The translations under genes and the position numbers were made by a program. Shown one piece after another: positions 1 to 7,142 of a stretch of DNA of 61,881 nt (its first letter is position 1; each line of letters begins with the position of its first letter). The notes below the pieces were generated by a model, which saw nothing but the letters and a program-made list of their open reading frames with translations, made no database searches and was not told the DNA's origin. The DNA is from Thermoflexus hugenholtzii JAD2 (GTDB taxonomy: Bacteria; Chloroflexota; UBA11872; UBA12225), in contig CAMBEO010000007.1 in the NCBI GenBank assembly GCA_945865725.1, positions 1 to 61,881 of the forward strand. Direction: 5' to 3'.

Positions 1-1827
1 CGTGACCGCCGGGCTGAAGGCGTCCCCGCCCAGCAGCAGCGTCACCGTGCTGTTCGCCTCCGCCGTCCCCGAGATGGTCAGGCCGCTGGTGGCGGTCGTG
101 ACGTTGTCCGTGTCCGTCGCGCTGTCGTCGGCCGCGGCCAGGTCGAGGGACGTCGGGGCGACGGGCGCCGTCGTGTCAATGACGATGTTGCTGAGCACGG
201 CGGTGTCGGTGGTATTGCCCGCGGTGTCGGTCACCCGGGCCACGGCGCTATACGTCCCCGCCGTCAGCGTCCCCGCCGTGACCGCGTAGCTGCCCGCGGT
301 GGCCGTCGTCGCCGCCGTCCCCGAATTGGTGTAGTTGGTGCCGTCCGAGCTCACCCGCAGCTGCACCGACGCGATCGCCACCCCGTCCGACGCCCCCGCC
401 ACCGTGAACGTCGGCGTCGTGACTTTCGTCACCTTGTCCGACGTCGATGTTCCGCTGTCGCTCCCCGCGTCCAGCGTCAGTGTCCCTGCCGTCGGCGCCG
501 TCACATCCTTGATCGCCGCGGTTCCGGTCGTCGTACTGCTCGTGGCACCCCCTGCGGCGTCGCTGGCAAACGAGGCCGACACCGTGACCGCGCCCGCCGT
601 CAGGTTGCTGGCGTTGATGCCGGTCACCGAGACGGTCGTCGCCGTGGTGGACCCACTGGCGACGTTGGCCGTGCCGCTTGCGAAGATCGACGGCGTGGAA
701 CTATCGGTTAGCGTCACCGTCACCGTGCCGGTCTCGGCCGGACCACCCGACGGGAAGGTCACGTCGACCGCGACCGCACCCTGCGAGGCGTTGCTGATGA
801 AGTTGGCGGTGTTGCTCGCGCCCGACTTCACGGCGGCGGCCGATGGGGCGACCGCCGTGACACTAAAGGCGTCACTCGTGATCGAGACGCCACTCGTCGC
901 CTGCAACTGGTAGTTGCTGCCCGACTTGCTCACCGCGCACCCGGCGAACGCGGCGCCGGTCGCCGCGACCGACACCGTCACCGGATTGGTCGTGCACGAC
1001 AAGCTCGCACCGGTCGCGCCCCCGACGAGCGAAAGGGCCACGGCGTCGCCACTGCGTGCGTTCCCGAACTTGTCAGCGATCTTCACGATTGGTTGCGTGG
1101 TAAGCGCCCCGCCAGGTTTGACGCTGGTCGCCGCCGGCTGCGCGGTGAAGGTGGCGGCGTAGGCCGCCCCGACCACCGAGGCCAACGTGCCCGCATTCGC
1201 GCCAAAGACCCCGCTAATGCCGGAAACCGCCGTCCCGCCGACGGTGATATTTCCCGTGGCGGTCGTCGTCGTCGTCGGCACGACCGAGAAGCCGTTGAAC
1301 GTGACCTTCCCGGGATCGGTCGCGACCGTGTTCTCGGAGCTTTGCGCGCCGACGGTCACGGTCAACACCGTGTCGCTACCGGACTTCGCCGGAGCCGCCG
1401 AATACGCGTTGCTGGCACCGCTGACGAGGCGAAGCGTCGTGTAGCCGGCGCTACTAATAGGTTCAACACTCGCCGTGCCGACGTCCACGAACTTGAACCC
1501 GGCGGGCGCCGTGAGCGTCATCGTGCCCGTGGCGAACTGTCCGGCGGTCGTTTCGGCGACCACTGGCCCTTCGGAGATGGTCGTGGGGCTGTTCGACCCC
1601 GGCGACACCGACGAGGTGTCAAGCGAAATCGACATCGAGGCGACGCGCGCGCGGACGGTCCCGCCCGCTGCCGTCGCGACGTGCGCCGAGACGAGCCACG
1701 CGGCGAACGCGAGGACGACGACGGCGGCGAGCGACTCCGCCCACGCACCGCCTCTCCCCAGTGAGGCCACCCGCGCGCCAGCGGCATTCGCTGCTCGACC
1801 AAGCCCGAACGACCGACGGATCTCCAC
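1..1827 (-). CDS. Large secreted protein with bacterial Ig-like repeats (partial, C-terminus beyond window)
   Basis: The minus-strand frame is open from a GTG near 1827 to the window edge, giving about 609 residues with no stop. The N-terminus carries basic residues and then a hydrophobic segment (SLAAVVVLAFAAWLVSA), which reads as a signal peptide or membrane anchor. The rest is Ser/Thr/Ala/Gly-rich beta-strand sequence in repeated Ig-like modules, with typical linkers such as APVAPTSLDLAAADD, ISGTAEANSTVTLLLGG and VARVTDTAGNTTDTAVLSN. A likely role is adhesion or a surface layer. The GTG at 1827 has a GGAGG-type ribosome site 9 nt upstream (1837-1842); the GTG at 1833 is only 3 nt from it. 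A Gly-x4-Glu pattern before the hydrophobic stretch loosely resembles a prepilin site, but I do not rely on it. The number of domains cannot be known because the gene is cut. Confidence 0.8.
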   Translation of the reverse strand, partial: MEIRRSFGLGRAANAAGARVASLGRGGAWAESLAAVVVLAFAAWLVSAHVATAAGGTVRARVASMSISLDTSSVSPGSNSPTTISEGPVVAETTAGQFATGTMTLTAPAGFKFVDVGTASVEPISSAGYTTLRLVSGASNAYSAAPAKSGSDTVLTVTVGAQSSENTVATDPGKVTFNGFSVVPTTTTTATGNITVGGTAVSGISGVFGANAGTLASVVGAAYAATFTAQPAATSVKPGGALTTQPIVKIADKFGNARSGDAVALSLVGGATGASLSCTTNPVTVSVAATGAAFAGCAVSKSGSNYQLQATSGVSITSDAFSVTAVAPSAAAVKSGASNTANFISNASQGAVAVDVTFPSGGPAETGTVTVTLTDSSTPSIFASGTANVASGSTTATTVSVTGINASNLTAGAVTVSASFASDAAGGATSSTTTGTAAIKDVTAPTAGTLTLDAGSDSGTSTSDKVTKVTTPTFTVAGASDGVAIASVQLRVSSDGTNYTNSGTAATTATAGSYAVTAGTLTAGTYSAVARVTDTAGNTTDTAVLSNIVIDTTAPVAPTSLDLAAADDSATDTDNVTTATSGLTISGTAEANSTVTLLLGGDAFSPAVT

Positions 1828-1976
1828 GATCACAGTCTCCTTCGACTACAGCGCAACGGCGAGTGGAAACCAACGCACGGGTTACGGAACGTCTTGCGCC
1901 AATTGGGCGGCACGGCGGCGCCGTGTCCCGCGCAGTCGGACGGCCCCAGTCCCAACATGCATCGCATGTAGCAGAC

Positions 1977-2005
1977 ACACTAGTTGCTGGCACGGATGCT
2001 GTCAA
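1977..2005 (-). promoter_or_regulatory. Sigma-70-type promoter for the Ig-like protein gene
   Basis: On the minus strand TTGACA (2005-2000) is followed after 17 nt by TAGTGT (1982-1977). This predicts a 5' leader of about 135 nt before the GTG start. I looked for a known riboswitch in that leader and found none. Confidence 0.45.
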
Positions 2006-2616
2006 CCCCCCACCAACCGGGTATCCGTCACCGATACGCCCCATCCCATACGGCGTCGCCCAGGTCGACGAGGGCGATCGGACCGTGGCGCAGTGCCCGA
2101 CTCGCACTTGGTTCCCGGCATGGGATGCCATCCCGGCCCAGGCGGCCGGCCGCACGTGTGCCCACCGACGAGGGAGTCCCCCATCCCTGCGCACGGCACG
2201 AGGGATCACCCGGTTGGGGGACGAGGCGCGTGGCGGTCGGAGAAGGACCGGCAGGGGGGCGGGTGGACGGTGACCCACGCGGCCATCGACGGCGCGACGC
2301 GCCTCGCCGACGTGCAGCCCCTCCCGAGCGAGCGCGCAACTTCCGCGGCGGGGTCCCTCCAGCGCACGCCGGACGCGCCGACCGCCCGGAGGTCAGGCGC
2401 GCCCGCCGCACCTCGGCATCCACGTCCTCACGCCCCTCGGCCCACCACGTTGGGAGCGACGACCGCAAGCGGGGATGCCCGTTGGTCCGCGCAGGTGCGG
2501 TTCCGGCCGCGCGCAGGGATCATCTGTCCCAACGAATTCGATGTTTCCGTGCAATCGAAGTAGTCCGGGATCCCTTTCGCCGGGCCGTGGCCGTGGCCCC
2601 TCGCCGGGGTGGGGTC

Positions 2617-2927
2617 AGGTCCGCGGGCATCCCTGCCCGCCGGGGTGGGGGCTTGGTCAGGCGCCACGGGCACGTCGCAGGTGCTGGCCGACCGGTCCAG
2701 GCCGGGCTGACGGCGGCCCAACTCGGCTGTCGGCATGATTGACTCCATGCCGAACGATCACGGGGGGCGGGAACGCCCGGTTGCCGTACCGGCCCCTGAC
2801 TGAACCACCGGTGTACTTTCGGATTTGGTCGGGACAGATGGGGCGGGGATGCCCGCGGACCATCTTCAACCCCTTCCGCCGACCGGCCCCCCGCCCCGGC
2901 GGGCAAGGATGCCCGCGGACCAACCCC
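2617..2927. repeat. Family-A palindromic repeats (three copies, one partial)
   Basis: A reverse-orientation copy lies at 2617-2650, a fragment at 2845-2862 and a forward copy at 2894-2927. The core is a hairpin GCGGGCA-AGGA-TGCCCGC followed by GGACCAAC. The 2617 copy has TCCC in place of the usual loop. Confidence 0.8.
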
Positions 2928-3088
2928 CTCGCTGGTGCGCGCGTGCGCGGTGCCGGAGGCTCAGGGACGCCCGTTGTTGCGCGCGCCTTCAAGATGCAGG
3001 CACATGCCTAGGTGTCGCGCCATCGCGACCGGGTACCTGCGCCCGAGGGGTACCGCCTCGAGTCACTCGCGACGTGTACCCGGGCGCA

Positions 3089-4183
3089 CTACCCCTCGGC
3101 CGATGACCCGGGCGGGCGCTGACCAAACTTGAGGAACTGCTCGATGGCATCGACCATCGCCGCCCCGCTGGGCAGGTCGCCGCCCGGGGGCGCGACCTCC
3201 TCGTCACCGACGTCCCCCTCCTCCTCGTCCCGGTGCGACGCGCGGTAGTTGCGCTCCAACTCGCGCACGTACTCGGCCGCCTCCGGGTCGCGGGCCACCG
3301 CCTCGCGCACCTGGTCCGTGAAGCGCGAGGCCGAGGCGTCCAGGGTCGCGAAATCGACCGTCAGGTTGGTCAACTTCACCAGTTCCCGCAGGATGCGCGC
3401 GGCGATCAGCGGGTTCGGGCTGGCCGACACGTAGTGGGGCGCGTGGCCCCACAGCGACAGCACGGGGTAGCGACGGTCGCCCAGCCGTGACGCCAGGATG
3501 CCGACAATCCCGGTCGGGCCCCGGTAGTTGCTCCGGGTGAACCGCTCCCCGCGCAGAAGGTCGTGCCGGTCGGCGTTCGTCGCCCCGCGCGACACGTGGG
3601 GGGGCACCGTGTGCGGGATGTCCGTGTTCAGCGCCCCGAGGGCGACGACCAGTTCCACGCCGACCTTTCGCGCGAGTTCGACGACGATGTCGGCGAACCT
3701 CCCCCATCGCAAGTCCGGTTCGGACCCGACGATCACGAGCAGGTCGCGCGCCTCAGGGGAGTCGTCCGGGTCGGGACAGGCAAAGAACTCGATCGACGGC
3801 CACGTGACATGGCGCCGCTGGCCCTTGCGCGCCGGCCGGACCGTCGGGCGCGTCTCCGTGAAGACGAAGAACTCCTCGGGATCGACCCACGCGATCCGTT
3901 CGTGCTCGCGTTGCGCAACGAGGACGCGTACCGCCGTCGAGGCCGCCTCGCCCGCGTCGTTCCACCCTTCGAAGGCGTATACGAGCGTCGCGCGCCGCAG
4001 AACCGGTACCTGCGCGACGTGGAGCCCCTCGGGGGCACGCCAACCGTCGACGGTACGCCGCCCACGCGAGCGCCCGCCCGCCCGGGGAGGTCCCTCCGGT
4101 GGGTCGGATTCCACGTCGTCGCTCGCAGGGATCTCGAGGCGGAAGTTGAACCGCTCGTCGAATGCGTCGGCCGAATCGCTCAT
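3089..4183 (-). CDS. PAC2 family protein
   Basis: This 364-residue protein matches the PAC2 (proteasome assembly chaperone 2-like) family found in actinobacteria, Chloroflexota and archaea. Characteristic stretches are LVYAFEGWNDAGEAAS near residue 65, VIVGSEPDLRWGRF, ALGALNTDIPHT, and GPTGIVGIL with LWGHAPHYVSASPNP in the second half. The C-terminal 40 residues are acidic and charged. The biochemical role of bacterial PAC2 proteins is not firmly established; a chaperone-like or proteasome-related function is inferred from the family name. I start at the ATG at 4183 (MSDSADAF) because upstream residues are Arg-rich and unlike the family. A TATGAT box lies 12 nt upstream of this ATG, so the transcript may be almost leaderless. 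Confidence 0.88.
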   Translation of the reverse strand: MSDSADAFDERFNFRLEIPASDDVESDPPEGPPRAGGRSRGRRTVDGWRAPEGLHVAQVPVLRRATLVYAFEGWNDAGEAASTAVRVLVAQREHERIAWVDPEEFFVFTETRPTVRPARKGQRRHVTWPSIEFFACPDPDDSPEARDLLVIVGSEPDLRWGRFADIVVELARKVGVELVVALGALNTDIPHTVPPHVSRGATNADRHDLLRGERFTRSNYRGPTGIVGILASRLGDRRYPVLSLWGHAPHYVSASPNPLIAARILRELVKLTNLTVDFATLDASASRFTDQVREAVARDPEAAEYVRELERNYRASHRDEEEGDVGDEEVAPPGGDLPSGAAMVDAIEQFLKFGQRPPGSSAEG

Positions 4184-4195
4184 CTGGACCGCCGG

Positions 4196-4201
4196 ATCAT
4201 A
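4196..4201 (-). promoter_or_regulatory. Candidate -10 element of the PAC2 gene
   Basis: TATGAT on the minus strand ends 12 nt before the ATG at 4183, so the predicted mRNA starts about 5-7 nt before the start codon. I find no good -35 hexamer at 17-18 nt. Confidence 0.35.
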
Positions 4202-4253
4202 GCGGAGGGGCGCACGGACGGCGCGATTCGCCGCCCGTTCGCCACCAACGACA

Positions 4254-4285
4254 CGAGGCACGCCCACCGCGGTTGGCGTGCCTCG
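4254..4285 (-). terminator. Hairpin terminator downstream of the bS22-like gene
   Basis: An 11-bp perfect inverted repeat, CGAGGCACGCC and GGCGTGCCTCG, encloses a 10-nt loop. It begins 27 nt after the stop of the bS22-like gene and is followed on the minus strand by a weakly T-rich stretch (TGTCGTTGG). It probably ends that transcript before the PAC2 gene. Confidence 0.55.
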
Positions 4286-4311
4286 CACGGGACATGCGGG
4301 CCGGGCAGGCC

Positions 4312-4401
4312 CTAGCGGCGCTTGAACCGGGTGCGCTTGAGGCGCTTGCGGTACTTGTGACGCGAGATTTTGCGCCGACGCTTCTTGATGACTGAACTCA
4401 T
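4312..4401 (-). CDS. bS22-like mini ribosomal protein (AURKAIP1/COX24 domain, 29 aa)
   Basis: The 29-residue product begins MSSVIKKRRRKISRHK and ends LKRTRFKRR, with about two thirds Lys/Arg. The pattern SVIKKRR(K/R)-x-(I/M)S-(R/K)-x-KxRK-x-L-(R/K)RTR matches the short actinobacterial small-subunit protein bS22, annotated in databases as the AURKAIP1/COX24 domain, which contacts 16S rRNA near the decoding region. The gene is easy to overlook because of its size. There is no Shine-Dalgarno sequence. A strong promoter ends 8 nt before the ATG, so translation is probably from a leaderless mRNA. A hairpin terminator follows. Identity is from motif recognition; location in the ribosome is inferred from family knowledge. 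Confidence 0.88.
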   Translation of the reverse strand: MSSVIKKRRRKISRHKYRKRLKRTRFKRR

Positions 4402-4409
4402 TGCGAAAA

Positions 4410-4439
4410 GTTATGGCACACGGCCGGTGGCGATGTCAA
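4410..4439 (-). promoter_or_regulatory. Strong promoter abutting the bS22-like start codon
   Basis: On the minus strand a perfect TTGACA (4439-4434) is followed after 18 nt by CATAAC (4415-4410). The expected start of transcription, about 4403, is within 2-3 nt of the ATG at 4401, implying a leaderless transcript. Confidence 0.65.
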
Positions 4440-4522
4440 CGGCCCGGCCAAGGTTCGCGCGGGTTCGCGGCCGTGCACGCCCCTCCCCCACCCCTGCCCC
4501 GACCACCGGGGCGCGTGGATTC

Positions 4523-5626
4523 CTACCGCCAGTCGATCGCCCCGTGGCCTCCTGCCAGGTCAATCGGCTGCAGGTCGGTCGTGCCGACGCGCAGGACGTA
4601 GGTGCCCCCGCCCGACACGATCGCCAGGCGCAAGCCGTCCGGCGACCAAGCCGCCTGCGGACTGTCCTCGCCGACCGTCGTCAACCGCGCCAGTCCGGCG
4701 CCGTCGATCCCGACCGAGAACACGTCCATCGGCACGCCGTGGCGCACGCCAGCGGCCACGGCGACCCCAGCTCCGAGCGACGCCCGTCGTGGAAGCGGCG
4801 TCACCGTCGGGACGGGCGTGAACGGCGACGCCGCACTGAACGACAGGCGCCGGCCGTCGCGCGAGAACCGGGGCCACGCCGCGCCGTCGACCGCCTCCGG
4901 GCCAACGACGCCTCGCGGGCCCGTCCCGTCGGCCGAGACAACCTCGACGACGCGCCCGTCCGTCCCCCGACGCACCCACGCCAGCGTCCGGCCGTCCGGC
5001 GAGACGGCCACGTCCTGCACGCCTGACGCGATGACCACCATCCCCGCGCCCGGATCGGTCACCGCGACACGCACGACCGACTCGATCACCGTCCGAACGA
5101 TGGTGCCTTCGAGGACCGGCATGATCGCGTTCGCGAATACCGCCCGGCCGTCCGGCGACCATGCCGGTCGCTCAAGGGTCTCACCCGGGCGCTCGTGCGC
5201 GCGCAGGAGGGTCGTCGCCCCGGTTTCGACGTCGAGGATGTGGAGGTCAGTGACCGGAAAGCTCGCCAAGGGGTCTCCCCCTCTCGATGCCACGATCGGA
5301 GGCGTGTAGGCGTACGCGATGCGCTTCCCGTCCGGCGACCACGCCGGGTCGCGCGCGATGCCGCCGGGAGGGGGTTGCACGCGTACGCGCCGGTCCGAGC
5401 CGTCCGGCAGCGCCACGACGATCGCGCCACCGGACCCGTAGGCAAGGCGCGCCGTCCCGGTCCCACCCGCCCAAGGGAAGGCAGGCACCGTGCACGACGC
5501 GACGGCCGCGCCGATCGCGGCCCCGACCGCCCTCCGGCCACGCCGGCGCCCGCCCACCAACGTGGGCCAGTCGCTTGACGCGCGACCCTGCGCCTGCCTA
5601 TAGTCGTCGGCGTACGGTGCCGTCAT
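4523..5626 (-). CDS. PD40/TolB-like beta-propeller protein, probably exported
   Basis: The product (367 residues from the ATG at 5626) contains at least five PD40-type propeller motifs: [48 protein letters not shown] and [12 protein letters not shown]. This is the same fold class as TolB. Near the N-terminus an Arg-rich stretch ([11 protein letters not shown]) precedes a hydrophobic run ending in ASC, which could be a twin-arginine-like or lipoprotein signal. The start is uncertain. The tRNA-Pro promoter (5575-5604) lies inside the first 20 codons of the 5626 start, and neither that ATG nor the TTG/GTG at 5560/5557 has a clear ribosome site. A start at 5557-5560 would remove the overlap. Function is unknown; such proteins usually act at the cell surface in protein interactions. 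Confidence 0.75.
   Translation of the reverse strand: MTAPYADDYRQAQGRASSDWPTLVGGRRRGRRAVGAAIGAAVASCTVPAFPWAGGTGTARLAYGSGGAIVVALPDGSDRRVRVQPPPGGIARDPAWSPDGKRIAYAYTPPIVASRGGDPLASFPVTDLHILDVETGATTLLRAHERPGETLERPAWSPDGRAVFANAIMPVLEGTIVRTVIESVVRVAVTDPGAGMVVIASGVQDVAVSPDGRTLAWVRRGTDGRVVEVVSADGTGPRGVVGPEAVDGAAWPRFSRDGRRLSFSAASPFTPVPTVTPLPRRASLGAGVAVAAGVRHGVPMDVFSVGIDGAGLARLTTVGEDSPQAAWSPDGLRLAIVSGGGTYVLRVGTTDLQPIDLAGGHGAIDWR
5575..5604 (+). promoter_or_regulatory. Promoter of tRNA-Pro
   Basis: TTGACG (5575-5580) and TATAGT (5599-5604) are separated by 18 nt, a near-consensus sigma-70-type promoter. Transcription would begin near 5611, leaving about 50 nt of leader before the mature tRNA. It overlaps, in antisense, the 5' end of the PD40 gene. 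Confidence 0.7.
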
Positions 5627-5661
5627 GCGGTCCGTCAGGTCCGGTCTCGCCGGATCTCCTC

Positions 5662-5738
5662 CGGGGAGTGGCGCAGCCTGGTAGCGCGCAGCGTTCGGGA
5701 CGCTGAGGTCGGAGGTTCGAGTCCTCTCTCCCCGACCA
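5662..5738 (+). tRNA. tRNA-Pro (anticodon CGG)
   Basis: The 77-nt sequence folds into a full cloverleaf. The acceptor arms CGGGGAG (5662-5668) and CTCCCCG (5728-5734) pair, the discriminator base is A and CCA is encoded (5736-5738). The anticodon stem CAGCG/CGCTG encloses the loop TTCGGGA with anticodon CGG at 5696-5698. The T arm GGAGG-TTCGAGT-CCTCT is canonical. A near-consensus promoter lies upstream. Confidence 0.97.
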
Positions 5739-5788
5739 TCCTCCGCCCACGGGGCGGATACTCCCGTCGGCACCGACGGGCGGGCGCC

Positions 5789-6028
5789 TCAGTCGCCTGC
5801 CGACGCGAAGACCACCATGAGCAGCGCCGATCCTGCCGTGATGGCCGCCAGCGCCCACAGGTCCGCACCAGTCGGGCCGACCGCTGCCCCCGCGACAGCC
5901 GCACCGAACGCGATGATCACGAACGTCACGGCGAACGGGCTTGGCGGCGCGCCGCCTTCGATCTCGTCGTAGCGCGCGCCACGGCCGCCTGCCGTGGGAC
6001 CGCCATCGCCGCGCTTCAGGTCGCTCAT
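5789..6028 (-). CDS. Small two-helix membrane protein of unknown function
   Basis: This 79-residue protein has a polar Gly/Arg-rich N-terminus and two predicted transmembrane helices (around [20 protein letters not shown] and [20 protein letters not shown]), forming a helical hairpin. The ATG at 6028 is preceded by a GGGGAAGG ribosome site about 6 nt upstream. It follows the unknown gene at 6059-6421 by 30 nt on the same strand, so the two are probably co-transcribed. I do not recognise the family. Confidence 0.65.
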   Translation of the reverse strand: MSDLKRGDGGPTAGGRGARYDEIEGGAPPSPFAVTFVIIAFGAAVAGAAVGPTGADLWALAAITAGSALLMVVFASAGD

Positions 6029-6058
6029 CGGTTGCCTTCCCCGCGAGTGGCCGACGCG

Positions 6059-6421
6059 TCAGCCGGCGGTGCCCGGCGCCTTCGGTTCGCCGGGAGACGC
6101 CTTCGCGTCCCCACCCGACCCGCGGGCGTCGAGGCGCGACGCGGGCTTGGCCGTCATCGCTTCCTCAAGGCCGGGAACGGTGATCCCTGCCACGTTTTGC
6201 ACATCATACCCGTAAAGGAACACGTGGCCCTCGGGGACCAGCTCGCCCCCTTGGGCCGAGATCACGCGCCCGTCCGCGGCATCGACGTAGACCATCTGGC
6301 GACGCAGGACGTAGCCCGGGAAGTACTTCACGATCTGGAACCAGGTTCGTTCCGAGACGTGGTCCCGCGCCCACGCAAAACGGTCGCGCTCGAGCAGCCA
6401 GCGATGGACGTTTTGCGACAT
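6059..6421 (-). CDS. Conserved-looking hypothetical protein (120 aa)
   Basis: The protein begins [20 protein letters not shown] and continues with aromatic-rich sequence ([29 protein letters not shown]), a compact folded domain of about 80 residues. It ends in a disordered Gly/Pro/Lys/Ala tail. I do not recognise the family. The ATG at 6421 lies 11 nt from a TACCGT -10 box with TTGACC 18 nt further upstream (6432-6461), so the message is probably almost leaderless and no ribosome site is present. The gene diverges from the ANTAR regulator, and the two promoters are interleaved. Confidence 0.7.
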   Translation of the reverse strand: MSQNVHRWLLERDRFAWARDHVSERTWFQIVKYFPGYVLRRQMVYVDAADGRVISAQGGELVPEGHVFLYGYDVQNVAGITVPGLEEAMTAKPASRLDARGSGGDAKASPGEPKAPGTAG

Positions 6422-6431
6422 GGCTGCCACG

Positions 6432-6461
6432 ACGGTAGCACCCGTACTGCCGACCGGTCAA
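6432..6461 (-). promoter_or_regulatory. Promoter of the 6059-6421 gene
   Basis: TTGACC (6461-6456) and TACCGT (6437-6432) on the minus strand are separated by 18 nt. The predicted transcript begins only about 4 nt before the ATG at 6421. Confidence 0.45.
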
Positions 6462-6470
6462 CCCTGGCAG

Positions 6471-6499
6471 TTGACGCCCACCGGGGCCACGGCTACCAT
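6471..6499 (+). promoter_or_regulatory. Promoter of the ANTAR regulator operon
   Basis: TTGACG (6471-6476) and TACCAT (6494-6499) are separated by 17 nt. The predicted 5' leader to the ATG at 6567 is about 60 nt. The site sits back to back with the minus-strand promoter at 6432-6461. Confidence 0.5.
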
Positions 6500-6566
6500 C
6501 TGGCTGCGGTCCCCGTCGATCCGGATGCCGCGCCGTGCCTTACTGCGCGCCCGACGAGACCCGACG

Positions 6567-7142
6567 ATGCCGACACGAATCGTGCTAGCCGACGACGAGG
6601 CCATCATCCGGATGGACCTCAAGGAGATGCTCACCTCCCTCGGCTACGTGGTCGTCGGCGAGGCTGGGGACGGCCGCACGGCGATCAACGTCGCGCGCGA
6701 GGTCCGGCCCGACCTCGTGATCATGGACGTCGAGATGCCCGATCTCGATGGCATCGCCGCCGCCGAGGAGATGGCGACGGAGCAGATCGCCCCGGTCCTC
6801 CTCCTCACGGCCTACTCGCAGCCCGAGCTCGTGAAGCGCGCGAGAGAGACCGCCGCCATCGTCGGGTACCTCGTCAAGCCATTCCGAGAGAGCGACCTCG
6901 CGCCCGCGATCGAGGTCGCGCTCTCGCGCCATCGCGAGTTCCGCACCATCCAGGGCGAGTTGCACGACATCCACGAGTCGCTCAAGACGCGCAAGGTGGT
7001 CGAACGAGCCAAGGGGCTCCTGATGGACGCCCACGGCCTCAAGGAGGCCGAGGCCTTCCGGAAGATCCAGAAGCTCTCGATGAACGCCCGCAAGTCGATG
7101 CGCGAGGTCGCCGAGGCGATCCTGCTCACCAACGAGTTGTGA
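6567..7142 (+). CDS. pdtaR: PdtaR-type response regulator with ANTAR RNA-binding domain
   Basis: The 191-residue protein has an N-terminal receiver domain: acidic pair in VLADDEAI, phospho-acceptor Asp in VIMDVEMPDLDGI near residue 54, Thr in LLLTAYS, and Lys in YLVKPF. The C-terminal ANTAR domain contains LKTRKVVERAKGLLMDAHGLKEAEAFRKIQ and the helical tail MNARKSMREVAEAIL. This architecture and the sequence pattern match mycobacterial PdtaR (Rv1626) and the AmiR/NasT class. When phosphorylated, these bind paired hexaloop hairpins in mRNA leaders and prevent termination. No partner kinase gene is adjacent. The stop codon overlaps the next gene (GTGA), so the membrane protein downstream is translationally coupled to it. 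Confidence 0.93.
   Translation: MPTRIVLADDEAIIRMDLKEMLTSLGYVVVGEAGDGRTAINVAREVRPDLVIMDVEMPDLDGIAAAEEMATEQIAPVLLLTAYSQPELVKRARETAAIVGYLVKPFRESDLAPAIEVALSRHREFRTIQGELHDIHESLKTRKVVERAKGLLMDAHGLKEAEAFRKIQKLSMNARKSMREVAEAILLTNEL

Larger units (their letters stand above)
1834..3088. other. 1.25-kb intergenic region without a convincing gene
   Basis: All open frames here are short, basic, Pro/Arg-rich and mutually overlapping, as expected from GC-rich non-coding DNA. The region contains the promoter of the Ig-like gene, family-A repeats (2617-2927) and an inverted repeat TCGGCATG-N8-CATGCCGA at 2730-2753, which could be an operator or a small hairpin. The stretch 2950-3088 holds nothing I can name. 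Confidence 0.5.

Noticed and set aside
1834-1970. Riboswitch (cyclic di-GMP type) in the leader of the Ig-like gene
   Set aside because: The leader lacks the conserved core sequences of known classes, although some GCGCAAGACG-like segments looked suggestive.
2-2563. Several plus-strand open frames rich in Val, Ala, Thr and Ser
   Set aside because: They are antisense shadows of the Ig-like gene; the minus strand gives coherent Ig-like modules with a signal peptide and ribosome site.
2730-2753. Inverted repeat TCGGCATG-N8-CATGCCGA as a transcription terminator
   Set aside because: It has no T-run, no gene ends near it on either strand, and its role remains undefined.
6032-7138. Upstream extension of the YfhO-type open frame to 6032
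   Set aside because: It runs through the divergent gene at 6059-6421 and out of frame through the ANTAR regulator; the GTG at 7139 overlapping the regulator stop is the sensible start.
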